NCBI GenBank assembly: GCA_036271875.1
Contig: DATAZU010000015.1
Location: 124,001-188,000 of the forward strand
Origin: Galbitalea sp036271875
GTDB taxonomy: Bacteria; Actinomycetota; Actinomycetes; Actinomycetales; Microbacteriaceae
Direction of reading: 5' to 3'
DNA length: 64,000 nucleotides
The notes under the pieces are model-generated. The model made no database searches. It was not told where the DNA came from and worked only from the letters and a program-made list of their open reading frames with translations. Of this stretch, positions 1-8,170 are shown piece after piece (the first letter of the stretch is position 1; the number at the start of each line of letters is the position of its first letter). Made by a program: the position numbers and the translations under genes.

Positions 1-705
1 GCTGCGGCGGCGGCCGTCCCGGTCGAGGCGCCCGTTACTGATGCCCCCCTCCGCCGACCGCCTCCGCCTCCCGGTGACGATGCAGACGAGAACGAAGTGC
101 CGGCGCCGATACTGGTTGTCTCGCCCGAGGTCGAGCCCATCTTCGTGGTCCCGCCGCCCCCGGTGGGTGTGCCGAAGGAAGTCGAGGTCGTTCCATTCGG
201 GTCGACCGAAGAAGTCGAGGTCCGAAGCCGGCCGTCGTCGAGCGATCTGATTGCGGCGCCCCCGGGCATTGACGATCCGCCGCCTGCTGGCGCGGCGCCG
301 GTGATTGCGATACCGGTCGCCTCGACACCGGAGTCGATGGACGAGACCCGCGTTTCCGTGCGGCGCAAAGCGGGCGTGCACTGGCGACTTGTGCTCCCGG
401 ATGGCCGTCATGTCGAGGTCGCCAGCGCTGTCATGCTCGGCCGGGATCCGGCCGCAAATGCGAAGTGGCCCGGAGCCGCGAAGCTGCCCATTGATGACGA
501 CACGCATTCAACATCCAAGACCCACGCCGTCATCGAGGTCGATGGCGGCGAACTGTGGATCACCGACCTCAACTCGACCAACGGCGTCGTCATCATCCAG
601 TCCGACGGAACCGAGATTGATCTCGAGCCCAACGTCCGCGCCCAGATCAAGCCGGGCGCCGACGTCGAGCTTGGCGACTACGTCGTCCAGGTAGAGAAGG
701 ACTAA
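1..705 (+). CDS. FHA-domain protein, 5' end outside window
   Basis: The reading frame is open from the first base, so the true start lies upstream; about 234 codons are visible. The N-terminal part is rich in Pro, Val and Glu and looks disordered. The last ~110 residues form a forkhead-associated (FHA) domain, a phosphothreonine-binding fold: the signature pieces are LGRDP, SKTH and NSTNG, in the usual order, followed by the closing strands to the C-terminus. FHA proteins normally dock onto Ser/Thr-kinase-phosphorylated partners. The next gene begins 3 bases after the stop, so they are probably co-transcribed. A GTG at 97 is an internal start possibility, but the upstream sequence is also open. 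Family assignment is firm; the partner is unknown. Confidence 0.85.
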   Translation, partial: AAAAAVPVEAPVTDAPLRRPPPPPGDDADENEVPAPILVVSPEVEPIFVVPPPPVGVPKEVEVVPFGSTEEVEVRSRPSSSDLIAAPPGIDDPPPAGAAPVIAIPVASTPESMDETRVSVRRKAGVHWRLVLPDGRHVEVASAVMLGRDPAANAKWPGAAKLPIDDDTHSTSKTHAVIEVDGGELWITDLNSTNGVVIIQSDGTEIDLEPNVRAQIKPGADVELGDYVVQVEKD

Positions 706-708
706 GCC

Positions 709-1710
709 ATGACAGAAGTAATCACCGGCACCTGCGTTCGATGCGGAGCGTCGAACTTCGGCACGCGATATTGCGAAAACTGCGGCCTCGACCGACAAGC
801 GCCGTTTGATGCCGGCGGTGCGGCGTCCACCAAGACCACCGTGATACTGCTTCGAATCGCGACGATGCTCGGCCTCATCCTGATCACGGTCTTGCCGGAT
901 GTTTTGTCCCTCGTTGCCAACTCGCTGGGTGCGTACGGATTCGCATCCATCGGATCCCGCGTGCTCGCGGTTCTGCTGGTGCTGGCGACCGCAGCCGCGG
1001 CGAGCGTCGCGGCACGAATCGCCGGAGCACCCGGAGGCGCCCGCCTGGCAGCAATTCTGATTGCATCTGTCGGCGGGGGACTGGCCGCGATCGCTGCCAT
1101 CGCGAGCCCGGAGTTTGTGACGGTCGATGGACTGTTCGCAGCGTGCCTCTTCGTGTCGTGGGGCCTCAGCGCTCGCTTTCGCGGGTATGGCTATTTTGGA
1201 TTATTGGTTGGCCTTGTGCTCAGCTACGTGCTCTCCATCATCGAGATTCCCCTGGCGTTCACGACGTTCGGTGGCGAAGGTTCACTCGGGTACGACATTC
1301 TTGGCGGCGTGCTCGAAATCGTTGCGTTCGCCACCGCGATCGGATCGGCCGTCTGGTTCGAGCGGATACATTCGCGGCGACCCATTGTCGTGAGGCCCCC
1401 GGTAGCCATGAACGCATATCCCGCACCCATGGCCAACGCGGGAGCGCAGGGCCAGCCAATGGCGGGCTACGGACCGGGAATGTACTACGGGCAGCGCACC
1501 AACGGATTCGCCGTCGCGTCGATGATCCTCGGCTTGCTTGGCCTATCCCTATTTGCCATCATCTTCGGGCACGTAGCTCTCGGCCAGATTCGTCGGTCGG
1601 GGGAACGTGGAGGGGGTATGGCGGTAACGGGTCTGGTGTTCGGGTACCTCTGGCTGGTCGGCGCTTCGATCTACCTGATCGTCTTGTACGCCGCTCTGTC
1701 GCAGCTCTGA
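709..1710 (+). CDS. Zinc-ribbon membrane protein with C-terminal DUF4190-like region
   Basis: 333 residues, ATG start 3 bases after the FHA gene. Residues 8-26 hold a two-CxxC zinc ribbon (CVRC ... CENC). Several hydrophobic membrane segments follow (roughly residues 45-215), then a Pro/Ala/Met/Gly-rich linker containing MAGYGPGMYYG. The last ~70 residues (NGFAVASMILGLLG ... AVTGLVFGYLWLVG) have the two-helix pattern of DUF4190 proteins. The zinc ribbon is probably cytoplasmic. Function unknown. The same domain style (zinc ribbon plus membrane or accessory part) recurs in three of the next four genes, which suggests a functional group. Confidence 0.8.
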   Translation: MTEVITGTCVRCGASNFGTRYCENCGLDRQAPFDAGGAASTKTTVILLRIATMLGLILITVLPDVLSLVANSLGAYGFASIGSRVLAVLLVLATAAAASVAARIAGAPGGARLAAILIASVGGGLAAIAAIASPEFVTVDGLFAACLFVSWGLSARFRGYGYFGLLVGLVLSYVLSIIEIPLAFTTFGGEGSLGYDILGGVLEIVAFATAIGSAVWFERIHSRRPIVVRPPVAMNAYPAPMANAGAQGQPMAGYGPGMYYGQRTNGFAVASMILGLLGLSLFAIIFGHVALGQIRRSGERGGGMAVTGLVFGYLWLVGASIYLIVLYAALSQL

Positions 1711-1726
1711 GCGGAACACCCAACAA

Positions 1727-2641
1727 TTAGCCGGCGATTAGCGCCGCCCCACAGTCGGTGCAAAACGCGGATCCGACATACGACGAACCGCAGCGAAAAC
1801 AGGTAGCAGGCTCGTCGGCTGGATTGCTGGCCGTGGCGCCAGAAACATCCGTCGAGCCGACTGCGAGCGCCGAGACGGTTGCGCCGGGTTCGCGTTGAGT
1901 TGCCGGAAACGGGGGTGGCGTGCTCGGGAGAACTTCGACGCCGCCGGGCACCGCGAACGATGTCGGGATTCGATAGATGTGGAGAAAGCCCTTCTTCGGC
2001 GGGCCCATCAGGCCCGACGTGCGCAGGTTTTCGTAGCGTGCGAGCGCATCATCCGCGATCGGGAGCCCGCTGGCGTACCGATATGCGATTACTTTGTCCG
2101 CGAGGTGACGGGCGATGCGATTGGCCTCAACGTGATTCGGAAGATGGAAGGTTATCGAACAGGCGGGTTTAGTTGGATCAGTTCCGTCTACGTATCCGAT
2201 CTCAAGGGTCTCGCGCGTCTTGTAGCCGTTGCGAGGGGCAAATGACACACTTCTGATCCACGGGTACCGGATGCCGCCGACGAGTGCCTTCCCACGGCGC
2301 TGGCCCGCGGAAATCCCGGCTGAAATCGCGTTCGCCGCCACGGCAACGGCTAGTCCGCCGAGGCTGAATCCAACCCATCCGCCACTCTTGTTGTACTTCC
2401 TGCAGTAGACCAGCAGCCGTGAGCCGGTCGGCCAGAGTTCGAGCGAAATATCACTCGCCCGCAACTGGTTGACCCACGAGTTTCCGACTTTCCGTTGGAC
2501 ACTCACCGATGTCGCCTGCAGCGGCGCTCCGAGCGGGCCATCGGCCGGTTCCGGGATGATTCGGAGCAGCTCGTCAATGGAAGGAAACAGTGCGCTCGGT
2601 TGCTCGCCTGTTTCCACAATTCGTACCGCGTTGTACGTCAT
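1727..2641 (-). CDS. Hypothetical protein with C-terminal zinc ribbon
   Basis: 304 residues. I chose the ATG at 2641 because it overlaps the stop of the upstream gene (ATGA) and has GGGAG five bases before it; the frame also runs further upstream. The middle holds a Gly/Ala-rich hydrophobic stretch (SLGGLAVAVAANAISAGISAG) that could be a membrane or hairpin segment. It is followed by a beta-rich region and then a Pro/Thr-rich linker. The final ~24 residues are a zinc ribbon (CFRCG ... CTDCG). I do not recognise the central domain. It faces the preceding rightward gene, leaving 16 bases between the stops. It is the last gene of a small leftward operon (66-residue membrane protein, 152-residue zinc-ribbon protein, this one). 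Confidence 0.7.
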   Translation of the reverse strand: MTYNAVRIVETGEQPSALFPSIDELLRIIPEPADGPLGAPLQATSVSVQRKVGNSWVNQLRASDISLELWPTGSRLLVYCRKYNKSGGWVGFSLGGLAVAVAANAISAGISAGQRRGKALVGGIRYPWIRSVSFAPRNGYKTRETLEIGYVDGTDPTKPACSITFHLPNHVEANRIARHLADKVIAYRYASGLPIADDALARYENLRTSGLMGPPKKGFLHIYRIPTSFAVPGGVEVLPSTPPPFPATQREPGATVSALAVGSTDVSGATASNPADEPATCFRCGSSYVGSAFCTDCGAALIAG

Positions 2642-3096
2642 ACGGGCTCCCTTCGCGCGACGGGTGCACCGCATCCGACACAGAAGCTGTCGCCCTGGGT
2701 AATGGTCGTGCTACACGTCCAGCAGGCCACGACCGGTTTTTCAAACCTGATGCTGATTTGTCCACCGTCCAGGGACCGCGCGTGCTCCGCGGGAACTATT
2801 CCAATGGCCACGCGGCCCTGGTCGACGAGCGATGTCGCCCGCTCTATGAATGTCGATGTATCCGCCGGGTTGAGGAAGCCGAGTAACACGATGCCAACCC
2901 CTTCGCGATCCGTCCAGGTCATGCCGACCTGATCATGCTCGGCCACCGTCGTTCCGATCGTTTCCCATTGCCATCCACACGACGAGATCGAACGACCGCC
3001 GACTTCGCCGAACTGCTCGCCGATCGGCGCGTGCAGATTCGGTTGCTCGACCGGGTACGGGCCAATGATCATCGTCGGCTGATCGTTGGCGGACAT
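2638..3096 (-). CDS. Hypothetical protein with C-terminal zinc ribbon
   Basis: 152 residues from ATG 3096; a GTG three codons upstream (3105) is an alternative and neither has a clear Shine-Dalgarno. Translation is probably coupled to the small upstream gene, whose 3' end overlaps this start. The body looks like a compact alpha/beta domain (WQWETIGTTVAEHDQVG ... TFIERATSLVDQGR) with no signature I can name. The C-terminus is a zinc ribbon, CWTC-x10-CVGCG. The stop overlaps the start of the downstream gene by 4 bases. No membrane segment is evident. Role unknown. Confidence 0.65.
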   Translation of the reverse strand: MSANDQPTMIIGPYPVEQPNLHAPIGEQFGEVGGRSISSCGWQWETIGTTVAEHDQVGMTWTDREGVGIVLLGFLNPADTSTFIERATSLVDQGRVAIGIVPAEHARSLDGGQISIRFEKPVVACWTCSTTITQGDSFCVGCGAPVARREPV

Positions 3097-3269
3097 GAGG
3101 ACCACGAGACGGTGCGGGGTTCAGTAGACGAGAGGGAACGAGCCTGGATACGAATCTCTCGTCTCCGATTCGCCCGAAACGCTCCGCAACACCGTTGCAT
3201 TGCCGGCGGGATCACGAGTCGGATCACTAGCGCGATACCAAGCAACCCGAGCGAGATCAGGACGTACAT
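3069..3269 (-). CDS. Small membrane protein, 66 residues
   Basis: The ATG at 3269 is preceded by GAGGAGG at five-base spacing, one of the best ribosome-binding sites in the window, which is the main reason to call this gene. The product begins with one hydrophobic helix (MYVLISLGLLGIALVIRLV, residues 1-19) followed by a basic, cysteine-containing tail. Its 3' end overlaps the 152-residue zinc-ribbon gene by about 28 bases in another frame, so the two are probably translationally coupled. It likely heads the leftward three-gene operon ending at 1727. Because it is short and overlapped, the downstream part of the frame could instead be incidental. Confidence 0.5.
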   Translation of the reverse strand: MYVLISLGLLGIALVIRLVIPPAMQRCCGAFRANRRREIRIQARSLSSTEPRTVSWSSCPPTISRR

Positions 3270-3414
3270 CCCTGCCTCCTCGGGTCGGCACAGTGCCAGA
3301 TACGTTATTCGATGCGCAATTCTCTCCCACGGGAAGCCCCTAAAAGTATGGGCAGTTCTGCCCATGCTGGATGGGGACCGGCGCGTGCTTTACTTGCGAG
3401 GCGAAAGGACTCGA

Positions 3415-4398
3415 GTGGCAAAGGACACCGGAGCGACAGAGCTTCAGCGGGCAGCGAGTGACCCATCGACGCCCCGCGCTGACCTCGCCGACCTTGCATA
3501 CGATCACCCAGAGTTGAGAGTTGCGATCGCCTTGAATCCGGCGACATACCGCGGACTCCTTACGTGGCTTCGCGAGCTGGGTGATCCGCACGTCAACGCG
3601 GCGCTGGACGAGCGGGAGAACGGTGTCACGCGACCCACTGCACCCGTCCCTCGGGCCAAGTCGATCTCAGCTGCCCCGACGGTGGAGTCGGCCGCGACCG
3701 CTCCACAGGCCGACACCTGCGCCGAATGTGATGCACCCATCAAACTCGGTGCAAATTACTGCGGCGCCTGCGGAACCCCGGTACCCGGCGCTGTTGTCTA
3801 TGTTCCCCCTGCGGCCGATGCTGGATCCAATCGGGCCATTGTGTACTCCGCAATTGGCGTCGCGGCTTTCATCGTTCTGGTCGTTATCGGCATCGGCGCA
3901 GCCCAGGCCGTTACGAGTCTGAGCGGCCAGGCCGACGCTTCGCAGAACGCAGCGCCGAACGGCTCCGCCGGTACCGGCGACTCCGGCGATACAACGAGTT
4001 CGAGCGGAAGCCAGGATACCCAGACCGATCAGGGATCCTCGACTGATTCCACGCAGGCGCCTGCCCAGGTCGATAGCTTTAGGAGTACGTCCGGCAACAT
4101 CACCTGCCGAATCACGCCGCAGGCGGTTATTTGCCACCAGACGACGATCAAGTACGCGATTCCCAGTTCCGCCTGTCGGTCCGGGATCGCCGGTGTGACC
4201 GTTGGTGTTGATGCCGACGGCGCCACCTGGCCATGCATCGATAGTTCGATAGCGGCGGACCGCGTACTCCCATACGATCAGCCGGTCTCGGAGTGGGGTT
4301 ATACCTGCCTCATCGACTACACGACCGGGGTGCGGTGCTCCAACCAGGACAACGATGGATTCACGATGAATTACACCCGCGGAGTAAGCACCTTCTAA
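3415..4398 (+). CDS. Variant-leucine-rich-repeat, zinc-ribbon, single-TM protein
   Basis: 327 residues. The frame stays open far upstream, but the GTG at 3415 has AAAGGA five bases before it, and the family-like sequence starts there. Order of parts: (1) residues ~5-65, a helical segment of the variant leucine-rich repeat type (RAASDPSTPRADLADLAYDH, AIALNPATY); (2) a zinc ribbon (CAECD ... CGACG); (3) one membrane helix; (4) a long Ser/Thr/Gly/Asp-rich linker; (5) a C-terminal domain with several cysteines that should lie outside the membrane (ITCRITPQAVICHQ, SACRSG, CIDSS, YTCLIDY, VRCSN). Cytoplasmic sensing joined to an exported domain is plausible. It diverges from the leftward operon that starts near 3269. 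Confidence 0.75.
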   Translation: MAKDTGATELQRAASDPSTPRADLADLAYDHPELRVAIALNPATYRGLLTWLRELGDPHVNAALDERENGVTRPTAPVPRAKSISAAPTVESAATAPQADTCAECDAPIKLGANYCGACGTPVPGAVVYVPPAADAGSNRAIVYSAIGVAAFIVLVVIGIGAAQAVTSLSGQADASQNAAPNGSAGTGDSGDTTSSSGSQDTQTDQGSSTDSTQAPAQVDSFRSTSGNITCRITPQAVICHQTTIKYAIPSSACRSGIAGVTVGVDADGATWPCIDSSIAADRVLPYDQPVSEWGYTCLIDYTTGVRCSNQDNDGFTMNYTRGVSTF

Positions 4399-4580
4399 CT
4401 ACCGGCGGCGCCACGCATCGGGTGATAGCCTCGATGGATGCAGTTCGACCGGCTTCTTCTTCGTCGCCGCGACGGGTCCTAATCCCCAAGGCCAACCCCG
4501 TCGCGGCCTATGCCAAAACAACTGGCGCCGATGGCTCACATCACGACGAAGACTGCTCCTGCTGAAGAAAGGCCTCCGCA
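4399..4580. other. leuC upstream spacer, no gene seen
   Basis: 182 bases between the LRV/zinc-ribbon gene and leuC. One 44-codon frame starting at 4437 runs through it but has a single leucine and no ribosome-binding site, so it is not a leucine leader peptide. No terminator-like hairpin is obvious. Confidence 0.5.
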
Positions 4581-6200
4581 ATGACCCCCTCTGAAGTACC
4601 GTCCGGGAAGTTCGAACTCCGCGGCAAGACCCTCGCTGAGAAGGTGTGGAACGATCACCTCGTCGTGAAGGGTGAAGACGGCTCGCCAGACCTCATCTAT
4701 ATCGATCTGCACCTCGTGCACGAGGTGACCAGCCCGCAGGCGTTCGACGGACTGCGGGTGGCGGGGCGTCCGGTTCGCCGACCGGATCTGACCATCGCGA
4801 CGGAAGACCACAACACCCCAACGCTGGCCATCGACAAGCCGATCGCGGATCTTACGAGCCGCACTCAGATCGAGACGCTGCGGAAGAACGCCGCGGAATT
4901 CGGTGTCCGCTTGCACTCTCTCGGCGACATAGAGCAGGGGATCGTTCACGTTGTCGGCCCGCAGCTTGGTTTGACCATGCCAGGCATCACGGTTGTCTGC
5001 GGCGACTCGCACACGTCGACCCATGGCGCATTCGGTGCCATGGCATTCGGCATCGGGACCAGCGAGGTCGAGCACGTGCTCGCGACGCAGACGCTGCCGC
5101 TTCAGGAATTCAAGACCATGGCTATCACGGTTGAGGGCGAGCTTCGTCCCGGTGTCACGGCCAAGGACATCATCCTCGCGGTGATCGCCAGGATCGGTAC
5201 CGGCGGCGGGCAGGGCTACGTTCTCGAATACCGCGGTAGCGCCATCCGTTCGCTGTCGATGGATGGCCGCATGACGATCTGCAACATGTCGATCGAGGCA
5301 GGCGCGCGAGCCGGAATGGTTGCACCGGACCAGACAACATACGACTACCTCAACGGTCGCCCGCACGCACCCGAGGGAGCGGACTGGGATGCCGCCGTTG
5401 CCTACTGGGACACGCTGCGCACGGACGATGATGCGGTCTTCGATGCCGAGGTCTTCATCGACGCCAATGAGCTTGAGCCGTTCGTCACCTGGGGTACGAA
5501 CCCGGGCCAGGGTGTCTCGCTCAGCGACACGGTTCCCGACCCAGCGACGATCAGCGACCTGAACGAGCGCTCGTCGGCCGAGCGCGCCCTCGAGTACATG
5601 GACCTCACAGCGGGCACCCCCATGAAAGAGATCCCCGTTGATGCCGTCTTCATGGGATCGTGCACGAACAGCCGCATCGAGGACCTGAGAGCCTTTGCCT
5701 CCATTATCAAGGGTCAGAAGAAAGCGGATGGCGTTCGAGTCATGGTCGTGCCCGGCAGCGCCCGCGTGCGCATCGAGGCCGAGGCTGAGGGAATCGACAA
5801 GATCGTCGAGGAGTTCGGTGCGGAATGGCGGTTTGCCGGCTGCTCGATGTGCCTCGGGATGAATCCAGACCAGCTTGCGCCGGGGGAACGCTGCGCATCG
5901 ACGTCCAATCGCAACTTCGAAGGACGCCAGGGCAAGGGAGGCAGGACGCATCTCGTCTCGCCACTCGTCGCCGCCGCAACCGCGATTCGCGGCACGCTGT
6001 CGAGCCCGTGGGACCTGCAGGCGGGCGACGGCCCGTCGCGAGCAGCAGGGGCGGGCTATGCGACCGGCGACTATGCATCCGCGGCCGCATCCGGCGACGC
6101 GAGCAATCGCGGAGCGCGCACACTTGACGTCGACCCCGACTACGTCGACGGCATCTCCGAACCGGGCAAGAGCGAGAGTCACGAAGGGGTGCACAACTAA
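4581..6200 (+). CDS. leuC: 3-isopropylmalate dehydratase, large subunit
   Basis: Leucine biosynthesis: with LeuD it isomerises 2-isopropylmalate to 3-isopropylmalate. The 4Fe-4S ligands are visible as Cys361 (MGSCTNSR) and Cys421/Cys424 (GCSMCLGM). The active-site stretch GDSHTSTHGAFGAMAFGIGT is intact. At 539 residues it is longer than usual for the family because of a C-terminal tail of about 60 residues (after AIRGTLSSPWDL) rich in Ala, Gly, Ser and Asp. The ATG has AAAGG about nine bases upstream. Its TAA overlaps the leuD start (TAATG), so the two subunits are coupled. The 182 bases upstream show no leucine-rich leader peptide. Confidence 0.97.
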   Translation: MTPSEVPSGKFELRGKTLAEKVWNDHLVVKGEDGSPDLIYIDLHLVHEVTSPQAFDGLRVAGRPVRRPDLTIATEDHNTPTLAIDKPIADLTSRTQIETLRKNAAEFGVRLHSLGDIEQGIVHVVGPQLGLTMPGITVVCGDSHTSTHGAFGAMAFGIGTSEVEHVLATQTLPLQEFKTMAITVEGELRPGVTAKDIILAVIARIGTGGGQGYVLEYRGSAIRSLSMDGRMTICNMSIEAGARAGMVAPDQTTYDYLNGRPHAPEGADWDAAVAYWDTLRTDDDAVFDAEVFIDANELEPFVTWGTNPGQGVSLSDTVPDPATISDLNERSSAERALEYMDLTAGTPMKEIPVDAVFMGSCTNSRIEDLRAFASIIKGQKKADGVRVMVVPGSARVRIEAEAEGIDKIVEEFGAEWRFAGCSMCLGMNPDQLAPGERCASTSNRNFEGRQGKGGRTHLVSPLVAAATAIRGTLSSPWDLQAGDGPSRAAGAGYATGDYASAAASGDASNRGARTLDVDPDYVDGISEPGKSESHEGVHN

Positions 6201-6796
6201 TGGACAAGATCTCCGTTCTCGCCGGCCCCGCGATCCCGCTGAAACGGGCGAATGTCGACACCGACCAGATCATCCCAGCGGTGTTCCTCAAGCGTGTTAC
6301 CAAGACCGGCTACGACGATGCGCTGTTCTTCGCGTGGCGGCAGGACCCGGACTTCGTGCTGAATCAGCCCGAGTACGCCAGGGGCGGAATTCTCATTGCG
6401 GGCCCAGACTTCGGCACCGGCTCGAGCCGCGAACATGCGGTGTGGGCGCTGCGCGATTTCGGCATTAGCGCCGTACTTTCCCCAAAATTCGGTGACATAT
6501 TCCGTGGAAACTCGGGAAAACAGGGCTTGCTTACCGGCACGATCAGCGAGCAGGATGTCGAACGGATCTGGTCACTGATCGATGCGACCCCTGGCATTCA
6601 GATTTCCGTCGACCTAAACGCCAAGACTGCCGTAGTCGGCGACCTCACTGTGCCCTTCGAGATCGACGATTACACTAGGTGGCGTTTGCTCGAGGGCCTG
6701 GATGACATTGGGTTAACACTGCGTGACGAGGCGCGAATTACCGATTTCGAAGCCGGCCGCGAATCCTGGCGGCCCAAGACATTGCCGGTGAAATAG
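6200..6796 (+). CDS. leuD: 3-isopropylmalate dehydratase, small subunit
   Basis: 198 residues, the normal size. Swivel-domain subunit of isopropylmalate isomerase; typical motifs are NVDTDQIIPAVFLKRV near the start, GPDFGTGSSREHAVWAL, and GNSGKQGLL. Starts on the last base of the leuC stop and ends directly before the murA start codon, so leuC-leuD-murA are probably one transcript. Confidence 0.97.
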   Translation: MDKISVLAGPAIPLKRANVDTDQIIPAVFLKRVTKTGYDDALFFAWRQDPDFVLNQPEYARGGILIAGPDFGTGSSREHAVWALRDFGISAVLSPKFGDIFRGNSGKQGLLTGTISEQDVERIWSLIDATPGIQISVDLNAKTAVVGDLTVPFEIDDYTRWRLLEGLDDIGLTLRDEARITDFEAGRESWRPKTLPVK

Positions 6797-8161
6797 TTGA
6801 GTCTTCTAACGGATGCCCAAAAGGCAGCAGAGCGGGTGGGCTTGAAGTCAGACACCATTACGATCCACGGTGGGAAGCCGCTGCGCGGCCGCATCGAGGT
6901 TCGCGGTGCCAAGAATCTCGCAACCAAGGCCATGGTTGCCGCTCTTCTCGGTGATACCCCCAGCCACCTGAAGGACGTTCCCGACATCAGCGATGTCGGC
7001 GTTGTCACGGGCATGCTGGGTGCCTATGGCGTATCGATTACCGAGGTCGCGCCGGGCGAACTGCTTCTCGACCCGAGCAACGTCGAGAAGGCGCACTTCG
7101 CTGAGATCGACGCGCTCGCGGGGTCCAGCCGCATCCCCATCCTGTTCTGTGGACCGCTGCTCCACCGCCTGGGTGAGGCACTGATTCCCGATCTGGGCGG
7201 ATGCCGCATCGGCGACCGTCCGATCGATTTCCACATGGATGCGCTTCGCGCGTTCGGGGCGATTGTCGACAAGAGCTACGAAGGCTTCCGCCTGACGGCT
7301 CCGAACGGGCTCAAGGGCGCACAGATCGAGCTTCCGTATCCGAGCGTCGGCGCGACCGAACAGGTGCTGCTCACGGGCGTGCTCGCCGAAGGCGTGACCG
7401 AACTCAAGAACGCGGCAATCGAGCCCGAGATCATGGATCTCATCGCCATCCTTCAGAAGATGGGCGCGATCATCAATGTTGAGCCCAACCGTGTCATCTT
7501 CATCGAGGGCGTCGAGAAGCTGTCCGGATACACGCACCGGGCGCTGTTCGACCGGAACGAGGCGGCCAGCTGGGCGGCCGCGGCCCTGGCAACCGAGGGC
7601 GACATCTTCGTCGGCGGCGCACGGCAGCAGGAGCTCATGACATTTCTCAACATCTTCCGCAAGGTTGGCGGTGCCTTCGACATTCACGAGGACGGCATTC
7701 GGTTCTACCACCCCGGCGGTGAGCTCAAGCCGGTTGTCGTTGAGACGGATGTTCACCCCGGTTTCATGACGGATTGGCAGCAGCCACTCGTCGTCGCCCT
7801 CACCAAGGCGCAGGGTGTGTCCATTGTTCATGAGACGGTGTACGAGAACCGTTTCGGGTTTACGGATGCCCTCATCGCTATGGGCGCGGATATCGTCGTT
7901 CACAAGGAAGGCCTGGCCGGCTACGACCGTCGGGTCGCACGCCGCGAGTTCGAACAGGCCGCGGTCATCACCGGCCCGACTCCGCTGCACGGCGCGGACA
8001 TCACGGTGCCCGACCTGCGCGGTGGATTCAGCCACCTCATTGCGGCACTGACGGCGAAGGGTACATCGACCATCAGCAACGTCGGGATCATCAGTCGGGG
8101 CTACGAGCACTTCATTGACAAGCTTGCGATGCTCGGGGCCGACTTCAGCTACGAAGGCTGA
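6797..8161 (+). CDS. murA: UDP-N-acetylglucosamine 1-carboxyvinyltransferase
   Basis: First committed step of peptidoglycan synthesis: transfers enolpyruvate from PEP to UDP-GlcNAc, in the cytoplasm. 454 residues. Start is TTG directly after the leuD stop; the N-terminal DAQKAAERVGLKSDTITIHGG fits related proteins, although a GTG 13 codons later is possible. RGAKNLATKAMVAALL is the substrate-binding N-terminal motif. Cys136, in GGCRIGDRPIDFH, sits at the position of the fosfomycin-sensitive cysteine (Cys115 in E. coli); mycobacterial MurA has Asp there. So this enzyme should be open to fosfomycin alkylation. Shares the leuCD operon. Confidence 0.96.
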   Translation: MSLLTDAQKAAERVGLKSDTITIHGGKPLRGRIEVRGAKNLATKAMVAALLGDTPSHLKDVPDISDVGVVTGMLGAYGVSITEVAPGELLLDPSNVEKAHFAEIDALAGSSRIPILFCGPLLHRLGEALIPDLGGCRIGDRPIDFHMDALRAFGAIVDKSYEGFRLTAPNGLKGAQIELPYPSVGATEQVLLTGVLAEGVTELKNAAIEPEIMDLIAILQKMGAIINVEPNRVIFIEGVEKLSGYTHRALFDRNEAASWAAAALATEGDIFVGGARQQELMTFLNIFRKVGGAFDIHEDGIRFYHPGGELKPVVVETDVHPGFMTDWQQPLVVALTKAQGVSIVHETVYENRFGFTDALIAMGADIVVHKEGLAGYDRRVARREFEQAAVITGPTPLHGADITVPDLRGGFSHLIAALTAKGTSTISNVGIISRGYEHFIDKLAMLGADFSYEG

Positions 8162-8170
8162 CCCGGTCCG

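Noticed and set aside
2935..3414. Upstream extension of the LRV/zinc-ribbon protein
   Set aside because: It overlaps two leftward genes with better signals, and the domain starts at GTG 3415 with a ribosome-binding site.
4437..4565. Possible leucine leader peptide before leuC
   Set aside because: Only one Leu in 44 codons, no attenuator-type hairpins, no ribosome-binding site.
4536..6194. Long leftward open frame opposite leuC
   Set aside because: Antisense shadow in high-G+C DNA; translation is Arg/Asp/His/Val-rich with no domain, while leuC is unmistakable.
6848..8110. 420-codon leftward frame opposite murA
   Set aside because: Shadow frame; no motif.
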